Positions 36,184 through 52,813 of a stretch of DNA of 64,000 bases are shown piece after piece. Under the pieces are notes generated by a model, which saw only the letters and a program-made list of their open reading frames with translations, searched no databases and was not told the origin of the DNA. The DNA is from Blasia pusilla (taxonomy: Eukaryota; Marchantiophyta; Marchantiopsida; Blasiales). The DNA lies in NCBI GenBank assembly GCA_050084515.1, contig CM114271.1, positions 15,996,001 through 16,060,000 of the forward strand, read 5' to 3'. Made by a program: the position numbers and the translations under genes. Position 1 is the first letter of the stretch, and each line of letters starts with the position of its first letter.

Positions 36184-39100
36184 ACTCTACCAATGCAATA
36201 CACCGACATTCTTTGCGGATAGTCCCCACTGCTGCGAAGGTGATTGCATTGAGGTTGCCTTTAACAGAAGCAGCCATCTCTAGTCCAGAAGTCGAGGATA
36301 GCTCTAGGTGATGTCGTCATAAGCTCCCGCCTGATTTAGTAGAATTTGTACTATCATAGGGGATTGGACCGCTGGAAGTCATCCTTGGAGTGGTCGTTTT
36401 TCATCTACGGGGCTATGATAGCTGTTGCACTTCACCACCGTACGCTGTGGATGGTTGTAAAGAAACAACATGTACTGGTTTACGAGGGTGAAATCATAAA
36501 TGTTTATAAATCATTTTTTTCTCTCTGATTGAATGTTCCGTGCCTCTCGCACTGATCGATGCTTTAGAGTCATTTCGAGTAGGACTGTGTGAAGTACCCG
36601 TGGATGTAGTGTAGAGATTTCGAATAATGAACTTTTGTTCTTTAAGAACTGGGATGGAAAGATGGAAAGAGAAACTAAAATTGAGAAGTGCGTGGTATGG
36701 TAGTGCCAAGAAAATGACTAGAAAGCTTTTGTTAAAACACTCTCGCGAATAATCCTCTGATGTGAGCAGGCAAGACTGTGAGATACTCGAAAAAGTCTGT
36801 AAAGTATCAAAGCTCGTAATGCAAGCAGTCAACCTGGGAAATGAAAGCGATACAAGAGATAAATATCGCGGAGGCTGATTGAAAATATCGAATTGTGTAC
36901 AGTAAAATTAGAAACCATAGATGATATCCAGACTTAATCGCAACTCTTCGTTGAGATATGGTACAGGTATCTGACTTCGACTTTTGCGTTGGATGCAAGC
37001 ATGTCTTAATGGAGACTCCATAAAATTGCACCAATGACTTTTGAGAACTTGACTATTACCAAACGTAGGGATAAGTAAAGGGATGCAGTTATTTATGGAA
37101 GAGGCTATCGTCAACAGACGACTAACTTTTACGTTGGATGTTGCGCGGTACGAGCCAGGTTTAGCACTAGGAAGACCGGTCCTGCACGATAAAAGTACAA
37201 GTCCACGATGTATTTCACTTATCCGAGTTAGGCAATGGAGACCCCCTGGTATGTGCCGCTGTCCTAATCCGAAGATAGGAGAGTACCGCTTCTGACGGAG
37301 GTTACGTGGTCATTTCGCCGAGTGTATATTTACAACAAAGGCGACCCATAACACTAGATAATCCTACATATCATATGACAATTGATATTCATGACTTTTG
37401 ACCTATCAAAGTTCTCATATTAGAGCGTTGAAATCATTTTTATATATATGTGGAACATCGAAGGTGAAAGATCCACCTTCTTAGAACAAAGATGGCCTTT
37501 GGTTCATATATAAAAGGTGTTACTATCTAAACATGGTTATGGCTAAGAGTAGGGATAAGTTGAGGTATGCAATCATTTATGCGAGGGCTTTTTTTTGTCC
37601 TTATGATCTTTTAGGACAACCTAAAAGGTTGTATATTAGTTGCAAGTTGTTCGAACCTTACTCCCTTTCGTTATAGTTGATTTGACAAGATGGATTAAAA
37701 GGAAGCTTATTTCCATCAAAAGTGATAAGACACGATTAATGTAATGGGACAAACTACCCAATATACTAAAACCCTATTTAGAATGCTTTCATCTAAGGAT
37801 GCTAGTGGAATTTGAAAATGGTCATTAGTCATTAAAACTATCTTATGAAAGATCCAAGATTCTTTTAATGTGAAGGAAACAAAAGGAAACTCAATTATGA
37901 ACAGAGAGTTTGTCCATGCGGGTGTAGCTACCCACGGCTTGCACCCGAGGCTGTGGCGTAGGCCGGAGCTAATTGAGCCCGCAATTGCTATGTCGTCAGC
38001 ACCAGCCCATAGGATGGATTATGTCCCCATTGGATGGGCTTAGTCGCGGGCTTTATGTGGATCTTGCGCATGCCTGAACTCATCCAATGGGGATCCAGCC
38101 CACCCTTCGGGCTAGTGTAGGCTGCGTGTGGGCCACAAGACGAGTGAGGGCTTGTACAACCCAGGTCTATGCTATGGGCTCGGTATGCTAAGGGGCAGGC
38201 TAAGATGTAAGATGCAGATACCCAAGCGGCATGTCCGTGCCATGGATCCATATTTTCAACTTCAAATATGAAGGACCCATATTTCCAACCCAACGGAACC
38301 TTGTTCAAAAGATCTTCATCTATATACATCAATATTTCCAACTCCAAATTTACGCCCACAAAGCTCAAAGAAAAAAGTCATCACTTCTTAAAAAACATAC
38401 CAATAGTGAAGATGTATAGAACTTCATTAAGTGCTATATATAATTTTTAAATCAGTTGGTAAAAAATATTCAAAAGATTACTAAATAACAAGGAAGCCTT
38501 GCAAATCCTTGACAACTTTAGGTTAGTTCAATTTTAGACTCCCTAAGAAGTAAAAAATTTCAAGACATAGAAAATCAATCTCCCCACTAAGTGTCTATCA
38601 AAATTAACAGCCTTGTGAAGATTAAAGTCTCAAAAAAAAAGTTGGGAAATTAATCCAATGGAACTTGTATCATCGTAAGGTTATCAATTGTAGCACTGTA
38701 TCCATTATGGGAGGCGGCACTATGATAGGGCATGCATCATGCTTGGTTAGCTAATATTTACGAGCCCAAGTGAATATCTTATACACACCAAACATATCCC
38801 AAGTCTCATTCCCATCGGTTGAATGATGGAAATAAGCCTCTCTCTCACCTTCATGATCATTGTGATCCTCTTAAGTTTCTATCAAAACGCATTAATCTTA
38901 GTATTAGTTATATCTCATGGGGACCATGTGGTTACACCACATCTCTTGATGTGCCCTAAAATCCTCCAATAGAAAGATATAACAAGTATTAATAGATTTT
39001 CTTGGGCCATGCTCCTTTGTGTGTGAGTTAAGAGTGATAGGAGATGGGAGAAGATAGTTCCAAGGCCTTAAAGGGGTTTTGTACTCCCCCATTTTGAGGG

Positions 39101-39214
39101 GTCATTTGTGGCATGGTCTTAGGTGGAGTAGGTCTTATAACGACTAAGTTAGTGGCGTCTTCATTTTTTTTATGGAGTTGGGTCACTGTAGCATCCCTCA
39201 TTTGCTCCTGATTT
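36184..39214. other. Intergenic region downstream of ferritin
   Basis: The ferritin 3' untranslated region should occupy the first few hundred bases; I did not place a polyadenylation site. The rest is AT-rich with no recognisable coding content, apart from a GC-rich island at about 37920-38230 that contains an inverted repeat (listed separately). Confidence 0.5.
38004..38092. repeat. Inverted repeat inside a GC-rich island
   Basis: CCCCATTGGATG at 38025-38036 is perfectly inverted as CATCCAATGGGG at 38081-38092 (12-bp arms, 44-bp loop). A smaller pair, AGCCCAT/ATGGGCT, lies at 38004-38010 and 38034-38040. The surrounding 300 bp are markedly GC-richer than the flanks. This may be a remnant of a mobile element; I do not recognise it. 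Confidence 0.55.
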
Positions 39215-40053
39215 TTGGTTAGGGATAGACCACTACTTTTACAGTACGTTTCTCAGGTTGAGGATGGTCTTTTCCCACTTCAGTCTTCACTCACAACTTG
39301 TAGGGTCTCCCTTCTCGTTGAGGCTAGAGCAATTCTTCCCACTTTCTCTTCTCTAGTTACCTCCGGATATTCTGGGCTTCAATCTTCTTTGATGGAAGCC
39401 TACTTTGAGGCAGTGTTCAGAGCTATTATGTCGGATGGGAATATCCCCATTGGAGGTTCGGGCCCATATCTGCTCTTGCTCCGGAAAGGAAAAACCTCAT
39501 GGGTGGGGCCCCCCCCATCTCGGCTTTTTGCATCGCAGCACTTACCTACACTACAGCGATACGGTTCTGATTGGGCATTCCCCAACCATCGGTGGTTGGT
39601 TCGACATATTGCGAGTGTCGCCAGAGTCTGGATCCACTTTGTGTGCATTTGGCACCGTGTCCAGTTGGGGGTGAGAGGATAGCCACTCATGATGCAGTGC
39701 GGGATATTATGTTCTCTATTGCTCGGGAGAGTGGCTTCCATGTGCAAAGAGAGAGGCACTACTCCATGCGGGATTCCCTTATCCGTGTTGATCTCTACAT
39801 GACGCGGAAGTCTGAGGTGGTGGTAGCGGATGTTGTAGTGGAGAATCCTACGCGGGAGGTGGTGCGAGCCCAAGTGGTGGCACAAGGGAGATTGCTACAA
39901 GGAGCGGCGGCGGCAGAGGCGACGGTAAAGAAGACCCACGTATATAGTCAACTTCATGACGGACATCGATTTATCCTCCTAGCCATTGAGATGTACGGAG
40001 CTATGGGGGAGAGGTTTGACTCGTTTCTTACGCATTGTGCCCATCATCTCTAG
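39215..40053 (+). pseudogene. C-terminal remnant of a reverse transcriptase with restriction-like endonuclease
   Basis: The frame reaching 40053 contains CECRQSLDPLCVHLAPCPVG, GERIATHDAVRDIMFSIARE, DLYMTRKSEVVVADVVVENP and a C-terminal FILLAIEMYGAMGERFDSFL stretch. The CxC...H...C cluster followed by GGERIxxHxAxRD, then an Asp and a DVxV strand, is the arrangement I know from the C-terminal zinc and PD-(D/E)XK-like endonuclease region of a family of plant and algal reverse-transcriptase proteins. The upstream 39215-39570 part is in another frame and less clear. The RT domain itself is absent. This is recognition from pattern, not a database match. Confidence 0.45.
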
Positions 40054-42880
40054 TCGAGAAATGGGTTTTCCTTAGCCACTACGATACTTTATTGTAGGCA
40101 ACGGGTCCCCATAGCTTTGCAGCATGCCCAAGAAAATGGGCTTTTGCGACAGGCTCAGGTGGTTGGAGACGTCAATGCGAGAGGGCCACTTAGTAGTGGC
40201 GATAGTTCTATAGGTGTTATCTCTGCCGTTGGTTGTTGGGGGGGAGGCCCCTTCTGTCTCTTCGGGGCCGGTTTTCGTCTGCGGGTTTTTTGGCTCTCTG
40301 TGTCCCCCCTCCTTTGTATCCCGATGGGTTTTCTATCCCAATTTCTATTAAAGTTTATATTCTTTCTTTGGTGTAGTGGCATCCTTGGAGAGGTTGGCCC
40401 ACTTTTGGTGGGACTAGTGGCATGTTAGAATGCACTTAGTCTTTGTATGGTGCCACTTGGGCCTTTGAGGCTGAGGGGTAGTGTTCTATTGTGGGAGGCT
40501 ATGCCTTCTCCTTCATATATTTGGTGCCTTGGAGGTTTGGTAAAATGATAATTAAAATTTTGAAAGTTAAGATGGGAGGTAATTTAGGATTTAGGGATCA
40601 AACCCTTTGATGCCCGGGGTTACACTAATGTTCCCATCGATTTATCATTCATGACACCTTCTACTCACTCGATTTCTCGTGCTTTTGCTCTCTTTTGTTG
40701 GCCTGGACGTTTCGGTGGGTATTGACTTCCGAGATCTGAGAACGGCGTAGTACGTTAATCCAGGAAGGGAACAGTGCTCAAACTCGGAAATCCACCCCTT
40801 CGCATGACACGTTGGACACAGGACTTCGAATATAAACGCCCACCAAAACATATGCGTAAGCTGTCGAGTCGCTCACTGGCAAGTAAAGGAGCCTCCACAT
40901 TTGACCCTCCGACGACGAAGACAGATGTCAACTCAAGACACTCTACAACTTTCACCCCAGAATGATCTAGAATTTGACCGGTGCATGTAGGCTTCACATC
41001 TCTGTGGAGATGTGGAGCATCTGCCTGTCCTCCGAGCCGAGCTACAGTGGACACAAAGGCACAATTTAGCGGACGGGTTCCAAGAGATGTCCAAGAATGG
41101 AGCAGATGTTGCTAATCTATGTATTCACAGCCCTCTCCACATGTTTCGTTTGTGTGGAAGAGGACTGGAAACATAAATGAAGAAACTTTGAAATAGCTCT
41201 ACAATCATTGCCCACAGATCTGTTCCTCGGTTTCCCACATTTGCTGGGTTAGCGATCCCAGACTCCACGCATGAAACGCGTGGGCGATGATTGTGAAAGT
41301 GTTTAGCAGCCTCTTGATTTTACCCTCCCAATCGCTCTAGTCCAAATTCACTGAATCAGCCTTGTTCTTTCGTTCCTAAGAGCGAATCTTCCGAAAGCGA
41401 CCGAAGGGCTTCGTTTCTTCCACTGCACTGCTCTCAACTCCTAGCAGCGTGTGCAACAACCTCAACCGAGGGACACTCTGGTCCTCATCAAGAGATGCAC
41501 AACTGCTCCTCTTAGAAACAAGTGGCGAGGTACAATGTATGAAATGAGTACGTCTCGGGGATGGCACGAGTTTGGGGTACAGGAAGCTGGTACTGGGAGT
41601 TTCATAGTCTGGGTGAAGAGTTCACTTCAGGGGAGTAGGAGCTGTGATAGCGAAAAGACATGACGTCCGGGATCATGCTGTTTATGCACCGAATCTTTAG
41701 TGTGGTCCACAAGTTCGAACGGCAAAGCGGAACACTGCAGAGCCCTTTGTGTTTCACTTCCCAAGTCAGAGTTGACGTGTGATTCTAAAACCAGTGCCTG
41801 ACTGCCTTCCTGTCCACATAGACACCCACTTTCCAGTATTTGAGGACTGCTAGACTTGGGCGATCTGCACATGGAAGCTGTGGGAATGACGGCATGCCGA
41901 TGCATTAATACTTTAGGTGGGATCCAGGTCTGGCCCCATAGAACCGTCCGTTTACAACCGTTGCTCTGAACATCAATACTTCTTCCGATAGACGCGTTCT
42001 GACAGAATCGTGCGACTGTTGGATTGGGTCCTCCCGTAGGAAGTCTGCTCCTTCCGCCTTAGTTTTGCCTGCTAGGTGTCCTGCCCAGCGCCGTTGGGGT
42101 TGGGCGCCGTTGGGGTTGGGCTTCCAAGTCTGGTAAGATCACGCCGATCTCGGTTGGCTCAAGTAGCCGTGCTCCTTGTCGTTCATCTGTAAAAGTTAAG
42201 AGCGCACTCAGTCCATTCAGCATCGTTAGGAGGTGCGCAGGTATCAGATTGATCATTACATCCGCACCCATCCCATGCCTTTTTTAAGTTGCCTGCAACC
42301 GAGAAGGTTTCTTTCCCGGAAAATCCTTCTACACCCACTGTTACCCAGAGTCGGTCGCGAAGGATAGAAGGACCGGAACAGAAGGGGGTCTGTTAGTGCC
42401 AGGAGAGAAATTGTTCTCTTTAGGGGCCCTACTAACAGAAGGGCCGCACTCTGGTTTGAGAGTGACAACACGAGGATAGGCCCCGGAGTCAGTATTAGCA
42501 TCCATAAAAATGGTGTGAGGAAAAGCCCATAAGAGCACCCGCGGGCTAACTGAAAATGTGAGGATCGACCCAGAAAGACATGTAACATTCTGAACAAGGA
42601 AAAACACTTTCAGCACATTCTGAGGTTGCCGGCTTCGCAGGTTCTCAACAGGAAGGGGTGGTTACATCATTTGTTCCGTCCGTATGCATCGCAATGCTTA
42701 TTTCTCTCTCAAGAAGTGTGCCTCCCCAGGCCCTCCTCCAGATTGTAAATACGTCAAATGTTACGCTATGGAAAAAAATTATCACCACCTCATACTTTTG
42801 GATGGTGTGTGGACTGTAAATAATGCGTGACGGGAAAACTGACAATCCATGAGGTCACCACGCTTTGAATTCAGAAATAA
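40054..42880. other. Intergenic region between the RT remnant and the aminotransferase
   Basis: No gene is recognised. The longest frames are minus-strand 40755-41054 (99 codons) and 42256-42597 (113 codons). Neither shows a known domain, splice context or repeats. A perfect 16-bp tandem duplication (CGCCGTTGGGGTTGGG twice) sits at 42089-42120. The 3' untranslated region of the minus-strand aminotransferase should lie just below 42881. Confidence 0.5.
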
Positions 42881-46980
<4,100 letters not shown>

Positions 46981-47259
46981 CCCTCCCGCCGTCCAACGAT
47001 CTCTCACCCAAATTCGATCACTCCGCTCCAGAAATCGATCGATCGCTGCACAGAACACGAGAGCGAAGTGATACAGAGAGACCTGTAAACGCCTAAACTT
47101 TGGGCCGTGGGAACGACAGTGGAGGCGCAAGAATGAATAGAGGGACCAATATCGGGTGTGGTGACCGACAATTCCTGAGCAGGCAAGCGTGCGAGCGTTA
47201 CCGGCACCCGAAATTCACTAATGAATGCCTCCCACACTCGTTTTGCACAAACGGGGCGC

Positions 47260-47367
47260 CACGTATTGTTCAGTACTCGATACAAGAACATCCTGCGCAA
47301 GTGAATTTAAATGAATTCGCACTGAACGGCCACGTATTGTTCAGATCTTGATACAAGAACATCGTGC
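47260..47367. repeat. Pair of 37-bp direct repeats upstream of the aminotransferase
   Basis: CACGTATTGTTCAG plus a diverged GATACAAGAACATC segment occurs at 47260-47296 and again at 47331-47367, spaced 71 bp apart, with few mismatches. The repeats lie about 280-390 bp upstream of the aminotransferase start codon. They could be promoter elements or a small duplication; function is unknown. Confidence 0.7.
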
Positions 47368-48481
47368 TCCGGGGTCATTAACCGCCAAGGCTTATCCGCC
47401 CGGCGTGACGGCCGTTATCGTGCACGCAACGATATGCCTTAATTGTTTTGGAACTTACACGATTTTCTTCTTTTATTTAATATAATTCATTTTCATCTTA
47501 GATGAGAAGTTTGGATAGATTTTAGAGTGCACTCTCACAAGCTCAATTTTAACCTTTTTATTGTCTTTCATAGTTCATTTATATTATTACTGGAGAGTGT
47601 TTTGTTTATTTACAAACTTATGTCCGTTTACAAACTTATGTTTTGTTTATTTACAAACTTATTTACAAACTTATGTAATTTTGTTGCCCAAACACGTGGT
47701 ACTTGGGCAACAAAATAAAAATTTTACATGGACACCAAGAAAAAAAATTAGTCCCTCACTCCCGGCCCATGGGAAGGGGTGGACACTAGTTTATTATAGA
47801 AAGCATTCACACTTTTAAACTAGATGAATCATAATTGGTCAAAGATCTATGCATAATTAAAAGTTATGTTATTATGAAATTTTCATCTTGAAAAACTTTG
47901 TCCTTGATTTTTTTTTAATTTTATCATATAAATATTTCAAAATGTCATTTTCCACATGTCTTCCACTCTTATAGGCAATTGATGATATAAATAATGGGGA
48001 ATCCCCTTATTTGAAAAAATGAAAATTTACTATCCTCTTTTTGAAAAAAAAAATTTTAAGAAAGAATTTAAGGAATTGACCTTGATTCGGGAAACATGAA
48101 ATTCCCCTTTTCCTTTCCCATTTACAAAAGAAACACCCTAATATTATTTTCAAAAAAAAATCTCCACTATCCGACTTCCTCATCTTTGATCCAAGATTTT
48201 AAACATTTTTAGAACGTGGGGAATTGATGAATAAAAGGGAGCTTGGGTGGGATTTGAAGAGCGGAAAGAATTTTTTTAAAAAATTTTAAACCTCATACTA
48301 GTAAGAGTCCTCATGGTAAAATCAATATAAGAACTAAATATAAGTAAGAGATTTTACTTAATTAAACTTGTAGTAGGATAGGAAAAAGACATGTAATTTG
48401 TTACGACGGTTCTTGAAATTGTGCACTCATAGGCTACCCATGCTTGCACTTCCCATAGAATGGTGGGAACATAATGATAAG
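47368..48481. other. AT-rich intergenic region with a short repeat cluster
   Basis: No gene recognised. Between 47604 and 47674 the phrase TTTACAAACTTATG occurs about four times with small spacers, a minisatellite-like cluster. The rest is AT-rich single-copy-looking sequence up to the Helitron 3' end. Confidence 0.5.
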
Positions 48482-48772
48482 TGGTAAGGTGCCCGTGCGA
48501 TGCACATGTGAAGTAAGATAGTACTGAGGGAACGTGCGTTAGACTTCAAATTTTATTTCATCCCAATATTTCTTTGTATACAACGTTTCGTTTGTAGTCA
48601 CCTTCCTTGTTTGAATGTTCGTCACTTCCAATGGTAATGTGGATGGAAATTTTCTTCCCTATATATAATATAAAGTATAGACCGAGACATAATGCTTGCA
48701 TTTATGTCGTCCATGTCTTTATTTCTCAAAGGTCAAAAATTTTGTATCTCTCAAGAAATCAATGTTATGGAA

Positions 48773-50382
48773 TCAGCTAGGAATATTGCCATAGATCAAA
48801 TCAATAAGATTACATATCTTGTTACTTTTAGTAACAATTTCAAAAGGTAATCGTATAAATTCTTCTCCCATATGAGGGTGCAAAAGTACAGAGCCTTCTC
48901 CCACTTCCAATAACCAATCAACAAAAGCTTGTTGTTCACTACGCAAATGACCTTCCAACCTTTGAACTCGCATATTTGTTGTCAACTTCAAGACCTTTAC
49001 ATTAGACCAAAGAGATGACCTCTTTATAGTGGCTTGGATGATTTGCGGCCGATCCCCATAACGAAAAACTGGCAAAACTTGACGAAAATCACCACAAGTT
49101 TTCCACCAAATGGAAATTGTCGTAGATCATCCAAAACAACTCCCATAATATTTTGTAAAGTTCGATTCACGGCCTTCAATGCATGACGATGAGCCATAGG
49201 TGCCTCATCCCATATAATGAGAATCGCATTACGGATTAAGCGCGCTCCATCACTATCAACTGATAAACTAGAAAAAAAAAACAGAAGTAAGTTAGAAGTT
49301 GTAATACTTGGATTAATAGAATGTTATGCAGGTAACATAATTAGAGCTAATTAAAAATACTACTTGCACTTACTTGCAAGGAGAGCTTTCATTAAAATTG
49401 ATGAGGATCTTGAAGCGCGAATGAGCACTTCGTCCTACTTCAATAGAGCAGCTATCCCGAATGACGCTACAGCCAAAGCTATACCTCTTGCACTCCTGAC
49501 ACTCGCAAGGAGAAGATTCTATAAAAATATTTTTCCCGTTCCACCTAGACCATCGATGAAATTTTTTTTGGAGATGGTGGAGCAGTCACGCATGTTTGAT
49601 CAAGCTCATCATGTATAGTGTCCCAAATAATACATTGTCCTTCATTTAGACACGCTTCTCCCAATTGCACTCGCTCAAATAATTCTTCAATATTATATAA
49701 TAACTCTTGTTCCTCCATATTTGATTCTGAACAAAGGCTTTCAAAATTAGCTTGGGGCATGTCTGGAAAGTCAGACAATCTCTTTCCTTGATCTTGTAGA
49801 TAATAATGCACTTCTAACAATGTAGTATTAACAATCGCATCATTAACGGGAAGATTAGGAATCTCTGTTTTCTACAATGAAAGAGTTCCGAAAGAGGTCA
49901 AAATTATGGTTAGTATGTTGAATTTTTCATAGAAGATACTATTAGGATCAAAACGAATGATGCAAGAAGTGGTATTGATCAATTCTTACCTAACGTCGTT
50001 CATGTAAGATATCTTCTACTAGTGGAACCAAGAATTGACTCCATAGTGTAGCAGGTTGAGCATGTGTGTTGTACGCTAGAATAATTGCAAATAGACGGCG
50101 AGGTGAAGAACCTGTACAGATGATAGAAGTTTCTTGAAAGGAAAAGAACACCTCCCTATCATCCTCAAGAAGTCTTAGTTGAATAGCATCTTCCTTGAAT
50201 GTTGGACGTAATACCCCTTGAACAGTTCTTAAGCATTTGTATGTTGTTGCTCCTCGAATATGATGGAGGAGCAATCTCAACCAATGACATTCTCCTTCAT
50301 CTATGAAAAAGTTCAATAAATTAGGCCACATTCCAAAAAATATATATCGCTTTAGAGGATAGTATATATTGCAAATATACAT
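48773..50382 (-). pseudogene. Helitron helicase half (Pif1-like)
   Basis: Continues the Helitron gene. 50382-49990 holds the linker typical of Helitron proteins (HWLRLLLHHIRGATTYKCLR, GVLRPTFKEDA). Near 49680-49560 comes LNEGQCIIWDTI. A frame break at a run of eight T (A on the coding strand) follows, then a degraded Walker A (DGLGGTGKI, normally GPGGTGKT). Near 49210 comes the Walker B region LIIWDEAPMAHRHA, followed by FGGK. 49075-48773 has FRYGDRPQI, RSSLWSNVKVLKLTTNMRVQ and the start of the next helicase motif. Several frameshifts and the Walker A change make it inactive. Confidence 0.85.
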
Positions 50383-50499
50383 AGAACTTTTACGTGGATG
50401 AGTAAGGTATAAGCGGCCAATGGGATGGCCACAACCATTTACATTCCGTACCCTGCGAATCCATTTATTGTTGCTCCAACAATAATATGAAGGAAAACT

Positions 50500-52141
50500 T
50501 AAATATAGATATTTTGGGAATTTGAATCAGATAGATTGGTTGCAAACCATTGTGTCAAAGTTGTCGCTCTTTTTTGTTGCATAATATCTTTTGGAGCCTC
50601 AACATCATTAAAGTAGACTATTTGTTGCTCTGGAAGATGAACTGCTAATCCCACAATATTTGGAAGTTCAGCATGTAGACCAAACTTAGAGAGACGATAA
50701 CATGCCTCGGAAGAAGATATATATCTGCAAAAGTAAGAATTCCAAGTATTAGAGTAAGAAGAATAAAATGAAGTTCCTAAAAAATAATAAAACATTAGAA
50801 AATTCAATTAGAGAAAGCATACCTCGCATCAAGATATGACGTTGTCTCGTCAATAACGTCAATTGTGTTGGATATACCCATATCCTTTGACAACTTAAAT
50901 GACACAGCATTAGAGCCCTTATAAACATATTTGTATAAGTACTTGACGGCAAAAACACTACTCGTGATTTCCAAATTAATGTGACAATCAAAGAGGGTGC
51001 ATAATATAGGATTATAAGGCACAACCCAACGATTGTTCAATGAATATTCTCCCTTAATTATCCCCCTCCCATTCTCCAATCTACAATAGATCGGATAGCC
51101 ATCTTCTGTCTCTATAGTGTTGGCCACAAAAGCTTAAGGATAGCCTTTTGTACACTTCTTTGTTTCCTTATCCATACATGGTGCATTTCGATTTAATGGT
51201 CCACATGGTCCATGAACCATGCAATTAGAAACGGTAGAAAACAACCTTGGATGGGTAGATTGATCAGGAATTTCTGTTGAAATAATACGATCATAATCTT
51301 AAGTAGTACGTGGTTTATCCTCTCGATCTAAAATAATAAGAACGTGCACATGTTGCAAACCTCGTATTTGGAATTCCACCACATAGATGCACCCTGCAAC
51401 TTGACCCAATATCTGCTTCTTGATGATAAGTCGTAACAACTCCTTCTTTTTCTTCTAAATAACCCACAGAACCAAATCTGGTCGGTCCGCGGCAGATTGG
51501 CCACATAATAAAGCGGATGTAATCTCCTCCCACTTTGGATCGCATGTCATGGTCAAAAAGTAGTCAGGCTTCCCCAAATGTCTTACGATTGCCATTGCAT
51601 CCTGATACAATCGATGCATATGACGTGGCCCACCAGTAAAAGAAGAAGGTAGTATTATGCGTCTCCCAAACCTTTGACTATCCACATCTTGTCGATGCAT
51701 GGAATCCTTTACACCTTGATATAATTCGGCCCTTAACTCCTTTTGATTTAATCGAATCCATGATAATCGTTGCATCTCCACAGTGGCATAGAGGTCAACC
51801 TTATATTCTTGAGTAAGTGGACCAAACGGCAATAAGTGATTGTCATCCTCTTCTCCAATCCGCGTTTGAAGTGGAAAACATGGAAATTGCAAGGCTGTAA
51901 CGCTCTATGTTCGTCTTTCCTCCATAATATCACCATCAACTCTTTCCTCATCCATGCAATCATCCAAAGGTTCAAAGTGACCCTCCTCCCCATGGATAGT
52001 GAGGCCCAATCCTTGGGATTCTCTGAAGCCTTCAATTCTCCCAAAGGGTATTCCAGGATGCCAATCTGCTTCACCATAGAGAAATAATAGAACAAAGTAT
52101 AACGGAATATATGCTTCATTAAGGTCGAGTATTCGCCTCAC
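50500..52141 (-). pseudogene. Helitron Rep half: Helitron-like N domain and HUH nuclease
   Basis: Minus-strand segments in order: NEAYIPLYFVLLFLYGE, then RLSWIRLNQKELRAELYQG, LPSSFTGGPRHMHRLYQDAM and YFLTMTCDPKWEEI (Helitron-like N domain). Near 51345 comes FQIRGLQHVHVLI, the HUH motif in which two His flank a hydrophobic residue. Then comes VKYLYKYVYKG with the candidate catalytic Tyr pair (about 50950). An intron at 50725-50822 (GT-AG on the minus strand) joins LDAR to YISSSEACYRL. Frames are broken at about 51130, 51310 and 51900, so the protein is not made intact. The Rep nicks and rejoins DNA during rolling-circle transposition. Confidence 0.85.
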
Positions 52142-52813
52142 ACCTCCTCCATGTAGTCATACAATAATATCACGATGATCAACATGCTCACTTCCATCAC
52201 CGGGCAATATAGCAGCAACTTCTGAAGCAGTTGGTAAATTATAACACATCAACTACTCAGCTTCAACTTCTGTAATACTCCAAACACCACAACAATAAAT
52301 GTCGGAAGTTGAAGCCTAGTGTCTGCAAATGCATGCATGTAAAGTAGTCCTGACGCTTCCTGAGCAAGTGAGTGATTGTCGAGAGCACAAAAACTTGGGA
52401 GTTGTGTAATTCGGACGTCAACAATAAATAGTCAACTCCTGCAAGTCCTTCGTGGTTTTACGACCCCAGTGACAACCTTGTGACCCCCCCCCGATGTTCG
52501 AAAAGCCAGAGGGCCTCCTATGATCGACGGATCCCCTTGGTCCAATAGATCGAATTGTCAAGGACAGCAATTTGAATTTGTACAAAATTGTTAAATCAGT
52601 GCGGTGCATTTTTCGGAACCCTAAACTGCACATTCCAATGGCTCTGAACGGCACGCGTCACACGTCATGTCCTCCAAACCTCAAAAGCCCTTAAATGCCA
52701 CATGTCAGAAGTTCCTCTATTTGCACCAGGAACTATCTTTAGTTGTCGAAAAGAACACGTGTCAGACTATGGGGCGTTTGCACATTGAGAGGCCACTCTC
52801 TTAATAGTATAGA

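Larger units (their letters stand above)
48482..52813 (-). mobile_element. Helitron rolling-circle transposon, decayed, about 4.3 kb
   Basis: On the minus strand the element starts TCTATACTATTAAGAGAG at 52813, after an A at 52814. This matches the typical 5' end of plant Helitrons. It contains a Rep plus helicase gene in the same orientation. Near 48482-48510 the minus strand reads GTGCATCGCACGGGCACC, very like the 3' hairpin of plant Helitrons. The terminal CTRR is not recognisable (CTTACCACT), so the exact end is uncertain by a few bases. 52142-52813 is non-coding. The element lies between the aminotransferase and gypsy copy B and is not nested in either. Confidence 0.78.

Noticed and set aside
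40755-41054. Minus-strand 99-codon frame
   Set aside because: No domain, no splice structure, no neighbour context; left as unexplained intergenic sequence.
42089-42120. Perfect 16-bp tandem duplication
   Set aside because: Too short and isolated to mean more than a local slippage event.
42256-42616. Two overlapping minus-strand frames, considered as a possible organellar DNA insertion
   Set aside because: I could not name an organellar gene that they match with any certainty, so no call is made.
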